36,838 nt of DNA, from contig NZ_MAUD01000202.1 in the NCBI RefSeq assembly GCF_001700515.1, positions 1 through 36,838 on the forward strand, given 5' to 3'. The position numbers were made by a program, and so were the translations under genes. This document shows positions 17,047-23,664 of this stretch, one piece after another. Under the pieces are notes generated by a model. That model saw only the letters and a list, made by a program, of their open reading frames with translations. It did not search any database and was not told the origin of the DNA. The stretch comes from Streptomyces lushanensis (GTDB lineage Bacteria > Actinomycetota > Actinomycetes > Streptomycetales > Streptomycetaceae). Numbering within the stretch: position 1 is the stretch's first letter; each line of letters begins with the position of its first letter.

Positions 17047-18552
17047 TCAGAACGATGTCGGCGCCGGTTCCAGGAAGCCCTCCTCCACCAGCAGCCGGAT
17101 CGCCTGTGGCGTCCGGTCACGGAGCAGCACCGGATCCTCCTGCATGAGCTGGGCGATCGCGTCGAGAATCCGCCCGGCGCTCAGCCTCCCGTCGCAGACG
17201 CCCGCGAACCCGGCCGCCACCGCGTCGACCTTCGTGGCCCGCCGCATCCCCCGGTGCTGCCTCAGCACCACATGCTCGGGATCCTCGGCACCCGGCACTC
17301 CCACCTGCTCCTGGACGACTTCGGGCGCCAGCAGGAAATGGCCGGTCAGAATGCCCGCGTCATCGTGCGCGCGCAGATAGTCCTGCCGCTCGAAATGGGC
17401 CCGTACGGTCTCGCCGAGCGGCTGCTCGACCGGATGCGGCCACTCCTCCACGACGATCGACTGCCGCTCGGCGCCCGACTTCCTGAGCGTGATCCAGCCG
17501 AAACCGACCGCCTTGGTCTTGCGGGCCTCGAACTCGTCCAGCCACGCCTCGTACCGCGCGGCGTACTCCTGCGGGTCCTCGCGGTGGTCGCCGCTGTCGC
17601 GCAGCCACAGCTCCGCGTACTGCGTCACGTCCTGGACCTCGCGCTGCACGATCCAGGCGTCGCAGCCGGCCGGCACCCAGGAACGCAGCCGCTGCTCCCA
17701 CTCCTCCCCCTCCACGTGCTGCCAGTTGGCGAGGAAATGCGCGAATCCGCCGGTGCGCAGCCGCTCGCCCGCCTGCTGGACGAGCGTGCGGCACAGATCG
17801 TCCCCGCCCATCCCGCCGTCACGGTAGGTCAAGCGGGCGCCGGGCGAGATGACGAACGGCGGGTTGGAGACGATCAGGTCGTACGTCTCGTCCCCCACCG
17901 GCTCGAAGAGCGAACCCTCGCGCAGCTCGGCGGGCGGCGCGTCGGAGAGGGCCAGCGTCAGCCGGGTGAAGCCGAGCGCCCGCGGATTGAGATCGGTGGC
18001 GGTGACCCTTACGGCGTGCTGGGCCGCGTGCAGGGCCTGGATACCGGAGCCCGTGCCGAGATCGAGCGCCCTCTCGACGGGTCTCCTCACGGTGATCCCC
18101 GCCAGGGTCGTGGAGGCTCCGCCCACCCCGAGCACCACTCCCTCGTCATGGCCGCTCGCCCCCGCGGCGCCTCCGACGGCGAGCCCCAGGTCGGAGACGA
18201 TGAACCAGTCCTGTCCCTCCGGCCCGCCGTACGGCCGGACGTCCACCGTCGCGCGGATCTCCTGCCCGTCCCGGACGAGCCAGCCGTCGGCCAGCACCTC
18301 CTCCAGGGGCAGCGCGGCAGCGGCGCGCTCCTCCGGAACCGGCTTCTGGAGCAGGAAGAGCCGCACGAGCGTTTCGAGCGGGGTGTCGCCACGGGTGGCG
18401 CGCAGCGCGGGCACGGTCTCGCTGCGGGCCAGAGCCGCGTACGCGGGCGCGCCGAGCAGATCGAGCAGTCCGTCGGCGGTGAAATCGGCGGCGAGCAGGG
18501 CGGCACGGAGTCGGGGCGAGTGGTCGGGCGCGGGAAGGCTGGTCGTACTCAC
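17047..18552 (-). CDS. Class I SAM-dependent methyltransferase, RsmC/HemK-like
   Basis: 501 residues from the GTG at 18552 (protein begins MSTTSLPAPDHS). The upstream frame extension encodes Pro/Gly-rich sequence crossing a strong hairpin and is unlikely to be translated. An N-terminal helical domain (about 1-150) precedes the Rossmann methyltransferase core: SAM motif I DLGTGSGIQA at about 164-173, an acidic TDLNPRAL after strand 2, and the catalytic NPPF at 230-233. The NPPF motif marks enzymes that methylate exocyclic or amide nitrogen in RNA bases, DNA adenine or glutamine side chains. The C-terminal 120 residues form an extra domain of unknown role found in actinobacterial relatives. The substrate cannot be decided from sequence. 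Confidence 0.88.
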   Translation of the reverse strand: MSTTSLPAPDHSPRLRAALLAADFTADGLLDLLGAPAYAALARSETVPALRATRGDTPLETLVRLFLLQKPVPEERAAAALPLEEVLADGWLVRDGQEIRATVDVRPYGGPEGQDWFIVSDLGLAVGGAAGASGHDEGVVLGVGGASTTLAGITVRRPVERALDLGTGSGIQALHAAQHAVRVTATDLNPRALGFTRLTLALSDAPPAELREGSLFEPVGDETYDLIVSNPPFVISPGARLTYRDGGMGGDDLCRTLVQQAGERLRTGGFAHFLANWQHVEGEEWEQRLRSWVPAGCDAWIVQREVQDVTQYAELWLRDSGDHREDPQEYAARYEAWLDEFEARKTKAVGFGWITLRKSGAERQSIVVEEWPHPVEQPLGETVRAHFERQDYLRAHDDAGILTGHFLLAPEVVQEQVGVPGAEDPEHVVLRQHRGMRRATKVDAVAAGFAGVCDGRLSAGRILDAIAQLMQEDPVLLRDRTPQAIRLLVEEGFLEPAPTSF

Positions 18553-18585
18553 CCGCCCATTGTGGCGGCTCCCACTGACAACGGC

Positions 18586-18624
18586 CCGCGGCCCGGTCCC
18601 TCCGTTCGGGGGACCGGGCCGCGG
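18586..18624. terminator. Strong 15-bp hairpin upstream of methyltransferase
   Basis: CCGCGGCCCGGTCCC and GGGACCGGGCCGCGG form a perfect 15-bp stem with a 9-base loop. It lies 34 bases upstream of the methyltransferase GTG. It could terminate minus-strand transcription arriving from the lipoprotein gene, or act in the methyltransferase leader. Confidence 0.6.
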
Positions 18625-18765
18625 TGTCATGTTCGAGAGCGTCCAAGAGCGGATGTACGGGCGGGGTCCGGGCCCTGTCGGCCCAGCCGTCGGGCGAGGG
18701 ACGCCACGGGCTGGGGACAGGTGTCAGAAGTCAAGTACGGAGCACCGGGACGCCAGGGGAGAAGC

Positions 18766-18800
18766 GGTGGCGCGCCGCCCGACTCCGACCGCGCGCCACC
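18766..18800. terminator. 10-bp GC hairpin in intergenic region
   Basis: GGTGGCGCGC and GCGCGCCACC are perfectly paired around a 15-base loop. With the hairpin at 18586 and the MITE-like element it fills most of the gene-free stretch 18553-19067. The rest of that stretch shows no gene. Confidence 0.4.
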
Positions 18801-18902
18801 GAGCCTGTCCGTACCACGTCCCGGCCACTTCCCGGCGGGTTCACAACCGCTTCCGGTGGTCTCCGACCGTTTCCGACGGATCCCGATGCTTCCCGAGCGT
18901 TC

Positions 18903-19071
18903 CTGAGGGCTGTCCCCCGTAATCGCTGGTGGATCGGCGCGCGGCGTCGGATGCGGTGCATCGCAAGGCGGAGGGACGTCCCCATACTGGGCGTATGGGG
19001 GCGTCCGACAACGCGGCGAGGTGCCGTAGCTGTCGTCGCGCGCCCACCATGGATTACGGGACAGCCCTCAG
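18903..19071. mobile_element. MITE-like element with 20-bp terminal inverted repeats
   Basis: The left end reads CTGAGGGCTGTCCCCCGTAATC; the right end, reverse-complemented, reads CTGAGGGCTGTCCCGTAATC, so the ends match over 20 bp apart from two extra C. Imperfect similarity continues inward (GGTGG then CGCGCG on both sides), giving termini of about 40 bp. The 169-bp element has no coding capacity. Its centre holds a hairpin at 18974-19006 (CCCCATAC/GTATGGGG plus outer pairing). GGGCTGTCCCGTAATC-type termini are familiar from Streptomyces insertion sequences and intergenic repeats. No clear target duplication is visible. The right tip overlaps the stop codon of the lipoprotein gene. Confidence 0.7.
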
Positions 19072-19655
19072 CCGCCGTTCACCGACGAGCCGGTCGCCCC
19101 GGCGCTCGTCGGCGGCGTCTTCTGGCACCCGGTCTGCTTCGCCATCGCCTTGCCGACAGAGCCGGACTGAAGCTTCTGGAGCGCCTTGTCACCGCTCCTG
19201 CTGAGCTTGTCGAGTTCGTCCGCGACGCCCTTGAGGCCGTCGGCGAAGTCCGCCTGGTCCTTCGTGTCGAGTTCGTCGACCTTCTTCTGGAGGCCCGCGT
19301 ACGCCGTGGAGGTGGCGTTGAGTTCCTTGACGGCCTCCTGCTGGGTCTTCTCGCCGTCGGTGACGGGCGGGGCGCCCGCGCTGTTCACGGCGGAGCCCAG
19401 CGCCTTGTAGGCGCCGGAGATGGACTGGAAGGCCGCGGAGTCGGTCCTCTGGACGTCGATGGGCTTGGTGCTGTCCGAGGTCGCCTGCTGGATGGAGGTG
19501 TTGGCGGCCCCGATCTTCTTCAGCTCGGGCTGGACCTGGTCGCAGACCTTCTTGGCCCAGTCGTTCACCTTGCTCTCGCTGTCGTCACTGCAACCGGACA
19601 GCGTCATGAGCAGTACCGCACCGCCGGACAGCGCGGCCACAAGCTTCTTGTTCAC
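19068..19655 (-). CDS. Small secreted lipoprotein, unknown function
   Basis: 195 residues from the GTG at 19655, with AAGGGA about eight bases upstream. The signal peptide (NKKLVAALSGGAVLLMTLSGC) has a perfect lipobox LSGC at about residue 22. The mature part is Lys/Asp/Gln-rich and mostly helical, with heptad-like stretches (LQKKVDELDTKDQADFADGLKGVADELDKL region) and two cysteines (VCDQV and TGCQK) that could pair. I recognise no catalytic motif; it resembles conserved Streptomyces lipoproteins of unknown role. The TGA stop is formed by the outer tip of the MITE-like element, so the C-terminus (GATGSSVNGG) may differ from relatives lacking the insertion. Confidence 0.85.
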   Translation of the reverse strand: MNKKLVAALSGGAVLLMTLSGCSDDSESKVNDWAKKVCDQVQPELKKIGAANTSIQQATSDSTKPIDVQRTDSAAFQSISGAYKALGSAVNSAGAPPVTDGEKTQQEAVKELNATSTAYAGLQKKVDELDTKDQADFADGLKGVADELDKLSRSGDKALQKLQSGSVGKAMAKQTGCQKTPPTSAGATGSSVNGG

Positions 19656-19936
19656 CGGATGGTCCCTTCCAAGGCTCTCGGCCCCGGAACATACACGCCA
19701 AGTGGGCGACAACCATGTCCAGGTCGCACAGTCTGTGTGCTATTGCAGCCATTTGCACCAAGAGAGAGACACCTCACGCGCACCGTGCGTTCCCAGGAAC
19801 GCCGACGGGCGGACGGCGCGTCCCTCCACGCCGCCCGCCCGCCGCTCATCCGTCGACCGGCCTAGGCCACGCCCATGCCCGTACGGTCACGGGCCCCGGC
19901 GCGCCGGCGGGCCCCGGTGCGCCGTCCGGCCGGCCG

Positions 19937-22348
19937 TCATGACGCCACGGCCGGGTCCGGCGACTTCTCCGTTCCGCCGCCGGAACCGTCCCCGCCGCTT
20001 CCGTCCCCGCCGTCCACCGTCACCGAGCGCCGCTTGGAGACGTACACGGCCCCGACGATGACGGCCAGCGCGAGCACGGCCACCAGGGCGCGGATGCCCG
20101 CGCTGGCGTCGCTCCCGTAGCTGAACTGGACCACCGCGGGCGCGATGAGCAGCGCCACCAGGTTCATCACCTTCAGCAGCGGGTTGATGGCGGGGCCCGC
20201 CGTGTCCTTGAACGGGTCTCCGACCGTGTCCCCGATCACCGTGGCGGCGTGGGCGTCGCTGCCCTTGCCGCCGTGGTGCCCGTCCTCGACCAGCTTCTTG
20301 GCGTTGTCCCAGGCACCGCCGGAGTTGGCCAGGAAGACGGCCATCAGGGTGCCGGTGCCGATCGCGCCGGCCAGGAACGAGCCGAGCGCCCCGACCCCGA
20401 GCGAGAAGCCCACCGCGATCGGCGTGAGGACGGCGAGCAGACCCGGTGTGGCCAGCTCGCGCAGCGCGTCCTTGGTGCAGATGTCGACCACGCGCCCGTA
20501 CTCCGGCTTCTCGGTGTAGTCCATGATCCCGGGATGCTCGCGGAACTGCCGTCGCACCTCGTAGACCACCGAACCGGCCGACCGCGACACCGCGTTGATC
20601 GCCAGCCCGGAGAAGAGGAAGACGACCGCGGCACCGAGGATCAGCCCCACCAGATTGTTGGGCTGGGAGATGTCCAGACTGAGCGTCAGCCCGTCGGCCA
20701 CGGTTCCCACATCGGCGACGGCCGTGGCGATGGCGTCGCGGTACGAGCCGAAGAGCGCCGACGCGGCGAGTACGGCCGTGGCGATGGCGATGCCCTTCGT
20801 GATGGCTTTCGTGGTGTTGCCGACGGCGTCGAGGTCGGTGAGCACCTGCGCGCCCGCGCCCTGGACGTCGCCGGACATCTCGGCGATGCCCTGGGCGTTG
20901 TCGGAGACCGGACCGAAGGTGTCCATGGCGACGATGACGCCGACGGTGGTGAGCAGCCCGGTGCCGGCCAGCGCCACGGCGAAGAGGGCGAGCATGATCG
21001 ACGTACCGCCGAGCAGGAAAGCCCCGTACACCGCGAGCCCGATCAGCAGCGCGGTGTAGACGGCGGACTCCAGACCGATGGCGATGCCCGCGAGCACCAC
21101 GGTGGCGGGACCGGTCAGGGCGGACTTGCCGATGTCCCTGACCGGGCGCCTGGTGGTCTCGGTGAAATAGCCCGTGAGCTGCTGGATCAGGGCGGCGAGC
21201 ACGATACCGATGGCGACCGCGACCAGGGCCAGCACGCGCGGGTCGCCGCCGTGCGTGAGGATCTCCTGATCGTCCACTCCGTCCAGCCCGGCGTAGGAGG
21301 ACGGCAGATAGACGAAGGCCGCCACGGCCACCAGGGCGAGCGAGATCACCGCGGAGATGAAGAAGCCGCGGTTGATGGCGCTCATACCGCTGCGGTCGGC
21401 GCGGCGCGGAGCCACCGCGAAGATGCCGATCATCGCCGTGACCACCCCGATCGCGGGAACGATCAGCGGGAAGGCGAGCCCGAAGTCCCCGAAGGCCGCC
21501 TTGCCGAGAATGAGCGCGGCGACCAGCGTCACGGCGTACGACTCGAACAGGTCCGCGGCCATGCCCGCGCAGTCCCCTACGTTGTCCCCCACATTGTCCG
21601 CGATGGTCGCGGCATTGCGCGGATCGTCCTCAGGAATGCCCTGCTCCACCTTGCCGACCAGGTCGGCTCCGACGTCGGCGGCCTTGGTGAAGATCCCGCC
21701 ACCGACACGCATGAACATGGCGATCAGCGCGGCGCCGAGTCCGAAGCCCTCCAGCACCTTGGGCGCGTCGGCGGCGTAGACGAGAACCACACAGGAGGCC
21801 CCGAGCAGGCCGAGGCCCACCGTGAACATGCCGACCACACCGCCCGTACGGAATGCGATCTTCATGGCTTTGTGGGAAACGGCCGTGAGATCCTTTTCCG
21901 GCTCGCCCGGCGCCGGTGTCGCCTCGCGCGCGGCCGCGGCGACCCGCACATTGCTGCGTACGGCAAGACGCATGCCGATGTAACCGGTGGCCGCCGAGAA
22001 AAGCGCACCCACCAGGAAGAACAGCGAACGTCCCGCGCGCTGCGACCAGTTGTCGGCCGGAAGCAGCATCAGCAGGAAGAACACCACGACGGCGAAGACG
22101 CCGAGGGTACGCAACTGCCTGGCCAGATAGGCATTCGCGCCTTCCTGTACGGCCGCCGCGATCTCTTTCATCGAATCCGTGCCCTCGCCCGCCGACAGGA
22201 CCTGGCGTACCAGGAGCTGGGCGACGAACAGGGCCGCCAGCGCGACCACTGCGATGACGATCACGATGAGCCGATTGTCGTCCGTCAGTATCGCCGCTGC
22301 GAGAGAAGTGGGGTGTTCGGACAGTTGTGGATGGAAGTGCCCCGCCAT
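19937..22348 (-). CDS. hppA: Membrane-bound proton-translocating pyrophosphatase
   Basis: 803 residues from the ATG at 22348, which has an ideal AAGGAGG six bases upstream; a start at 22375 is less likely. It hydrolyses pyrophosphate and pumps protons across the cell membrane. About 16 transmembrane helices are visible. Catalytic motifs include DVGADLVGKVEQGIPEDDPR and DNVGDNVGDCAGMAADLFE, with further acidic sites in the last third (DNAKK, GDTVGDPFKDTAGPAINPL). GNTTKA carries the Lys that marks the K+-independent subfamily (K+-dependent enzymes have Ala there). The C-terminus ends in a Gly/Asp/Ser-rich tail (GDGSGGDGSGGG), somewhat longer than usual. It lies between the lipoprotein gene and the bldG locus on the minus strand. 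Confidence 0.96.
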   Translation of the reverse strand: MAGHFHPQLSEHPTSLAAAILTDDNRLIVIVIAVVALAALFVAQLLVRQVLSAGEGTDSMKEIAAAVQEGANAYLARQLRTLGVFAVVVFFLLMLLPADNWSQRAGRSLFFLVGALFSAATGYIGMRLAVRSNVRVAAAAREATPAPGEPEKDLTAVSHKAMKIAFRTGGVVGMFTVGLGLLGASCVVLVYAADAPKVLEGFGLGAALIAMFMRVGGGIFTKAADVGADLVGKVEQGIPEDDPRNAATIADNVGDNVGDCAGMAADLFESYAVTLVAALILGKAAFGDFGLAFPLIVPAIGVVTAMIGIFAVAPRRADRSGMSAINRGFFISAVISLALVAVAAFVYLPSSYAGLDGVDDQEILTHGGDPRVLALVAVAIGIVLAALIQQLTGYFTETTRRPVRDIGKSALTGPATVVLAGIAIGLESAVYTALLIGLAVYGAFLLGGTSIMLALFAVALAGTGLLTTVGVIVAMDTFGPVSDNAQGIAEMSGDVQGAGAQVLTDLDAVGNTTKAITKGIAIATAVLAASALFGSYRDAIATAVADVGTVADGLTLSLDISQPNNLVGLILGAAVVFLFSGLAINAVSRSAGSVVYEVRRQFREHPGIMDYTEKPEYGRVVDICTKDALRELATPGLLAVLTPIAVGFSLGVGALGSFLAGAIGTGTLMAVFLANSGGAWDNAKKLVEDGHHGGKGSDAHAATVIGDTVGDPFKDTAGPAINPLLKVMNLVALLIAPAVVQFSYGSDASAGIRALVAVLALAVIVGAVYVSKRRSVTVDGGDGSGGDGSGGGTEKSPDPAVAS

Positions 22349-22384
22349 TCGTCCTCCTTGACGCTCAGCGTTCAAGATGGACGG

Positions 22385-22390
22385 ATTGTA
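22385..22390 (-). promoter_or_regulatory. Possible hppA -10 element
   Basis: Minus-strand TACAAT would give a leader of about 30 bases ending at the AAGGAGG of hppA. The -35 at the proper distance (TGTTTT) is poor; a better TTGATC is only 13 bp away. The flanking 22376-22530 is unusually AT-rich for this window. Confidence 0.3.
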
Positions 22391-22526
22391 GGGAGCAAGA
22401 CCTGATCAAAACAGAGCACGCCACATGTAATCGACCTTGACTTATCCGAACACAAATGATCGCGCTGAAAATAGGTAATGGGATAAGCGCATTGATAAAA
22501 TGATCGACGATCATCGGTGAAATAAG

Positions 22527-22551
22527 AAAGGCCCTGCTCAGCAGGGCCTTT
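22527..22551. terminator. Bidirectional terminator downstream of apgA
   Basis: AAAGGCCCTGCT and AGCAGGGCCTTT are perfectly complementary around one C, in practice a GGCCCTG/CAGGGCC stem with a 5-base loop flanked by A and T runs. It ends the bldG-apgA transcript upstream of hppA. Confidence 0.85.
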
Positions 22552-22575
22552 CGAGGCGGAGCAATCGGGAGATTC

Positions 22576-22673
22576 GATCAGGGCATCCCGGCAGTCTGAT
22601 CAACACATCGGCGCGATTCGATCAAGGCATCACGACCGCCTCGATCAGGGCATCCTGGCTCGATCAGGGCATC
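22576..22673. repeat. Five helically phased GATCAGGGCATC repeats
   Basis: Copies of a GATCAGGGCATC-like 12-mer start at 22576, 22598 (diverged: GATCAACACATC), 22620, 22643 and 22662. Spacing is 22, 22, 23 and 19 bp, close to two helical turns. The last copy includes the final codons and stop of apgA, so the array looks like tandem duplication of the gene's 3' end. It fills the space between apgA and the terminator. Confidence 0.85.
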
Positions 22674-23131
22674 GTGACGGCCGGCGTCGTCGGCCAGCTC
22701 ATCCGGATGACCCCGCCGTCGTCTCCCGTGGTGACTTCGACATCGTCGACGAGCCCGCTGATGACCGCGAGCCCCATCTCGTCCTCACCCTCGGCGTCGC
22801 CCTCGTACAGATCGCCCGAGGAGGCGCCGTCGGACCCGCCGGAGGCCGCGTCACCACCGTTACCGGCGCCGCCGCCCGTGCCGGTGACGCCGTCGCCGAC
22901 CTCGATGGAGAAGTTCTTCTCCTCCTCGGTCAGCACGACCTTCACCGGGGCGGTGATGCCATGGCTGCGGTGCAGCCCGACCGCCCGGCTGCATGCCTCA
23001 CCGACCGCGAGTCTGACCTCGTCCAACACCGCCTCGTCGACCCCGGCCCGGCGCGCCACGGCGGCCGCCACCAGACGGGCCGTCCTGACGTGCTCGGGCT
23101 GAGCGCTGAAGCGCAGTTCAACGGTGGCCAT
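22664..23131 (-). CDS. apgA: BldG-partner anti-sigma factor (ApgA-like)
   Basis: 155 residues from the ATG at 23131, with GAGGGG six bases upstream. It is an RsbW/SpoIIAB-type GHKL-fold anti-sigma factor; in S. coelicolor the protein downstream of BldG binds BldG, and the pair controls stress sigma factors and development (family knowledge). The N-terminal half is recognisable (MATVELRFSAQPEHVRTARLV, then DEVRLAVGEACSRAVGLH). The N-box position normally held by Asn (EAxxNA) is Arg here (EACSRA). The G1 region reads EVGDGVTGTGG. A Gly/Ser/Asp-rich insertion (about 95-120) separates it from DEMGLAVISGLVDDVEV, the G2 region. The last residues and stop are part of the tandem repeat. It lies 100 bp downstream of bldG. 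Confidence 0.88.
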   Translation of the reverse strand: MATVELRFSAQPEHVRTARLVAAAVARRAGVDEAVLDEVRLAVGEACSRAVGLHRSHGITAPVKVVLTEEEKNFSIEVGDGVTGTGGGAGNGGDAASGGSDGASSGDLYEGDAEGEDEMGLAVISGLVDDVEVTTGDDGGVIRMSWPTTPAVTMP

Positions 23132-23174
23132 GCGATCCCCCTCGAACGTACGAGCGTGCGAACTCACGAGCGAG

Positions 23175-23200
23175 GGCATCCGGGCGGAACGCCCGGTGCC
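23175..23200 (-). terminator. Hairpin between bldG and apgA (attenuator-like)
   Basis: CCGGGCG-GAA-CGCCCGG, extended by GGCA/TGCC across a one-base bulge, gives an 11-bp stem. It could partly stop transcription after bldG; both single-gene and two-gene bldG transcripts are reported for S. coelicolor, as I recall. Confidence 0.55.
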
Positions 23201-23231
23201 TCTGCCCTCTTCCGGAAGTCTGTGGCCGACC

Positions 23232-23585
23232 TCAGTCGGTGGCCGCCACGGCCTCGTCGACCGTGGTGTGGATCGGGAACACCTTGGTGAGGCGGGTGAT
23301 CCGGAAGATCTTGAGAATGCGCTCCTGGTTGCAGACCAGACGCAGCGAGCCCTCATGGGCGCGCACTCGCTTCAGGCCACCCACGAGCACGCCGAGACCG
23401 GTCGAGTCCAGGAAGTCCACGCCCTCCATGTCGACAACCAGGTGGTAGCTGCCGTCGTTCACCAACTCGACCAACTGCTCGCGCAGCTTGGGCGCGGTAT
23501 ACACATCAATCTCGCCACCGACCTCGACGACCGTACGGTCGCCACCAGGGCCGGACACATTGCGAGTCGACAGGGACAGGTCCAC
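23232..23585 (-). CDS. bldG: Anti-sigma factor antagonist BldG
   Basis: 117 residues from the GTG at 23585, with GGAGG five bases upstream. It is a STAS-domain anti-anti-sigma factor needed for aerial mycelium and antibiotic production in Streptomyces; it is switched by phosphorylation of a serine. The sequence is nearly that of S. coelicolor BldG, with a four-residue insertion near the N-terminus (SGPGG region), so the phospho-serine in DSTGLG is Ser61 rather than Ser57. STAS landmarks [20 protein letters not shown] and [18 protein letters not shown] are intact. The [11 protein letters not shown] segment has Arg where I recall Gly in S. coelicolor. The apgA gene follows after a hairpin; the helicase gene diverges 79 bp away. 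Confidence 0.97.
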   Translation of the reverse strand: MDLSLSTRNVSGPGGDRTVVEVGGEIDVYTAPKLREQLVELVNDGSYHLVVDMEGVDFLDSTGLGVLVGGLKRVRAHEGSLRLVCNQERILKIFRITRLTKVFPIHTTVDEAVAATD

Positions 23586-23664
23586 GGATCCTCCAGCACC
23601 TTGCTATCGAGCGGTCGCCCCTCGGGTCTCCCCGACGGAGCCAGGGGACGTATCGCCAGCCGCG

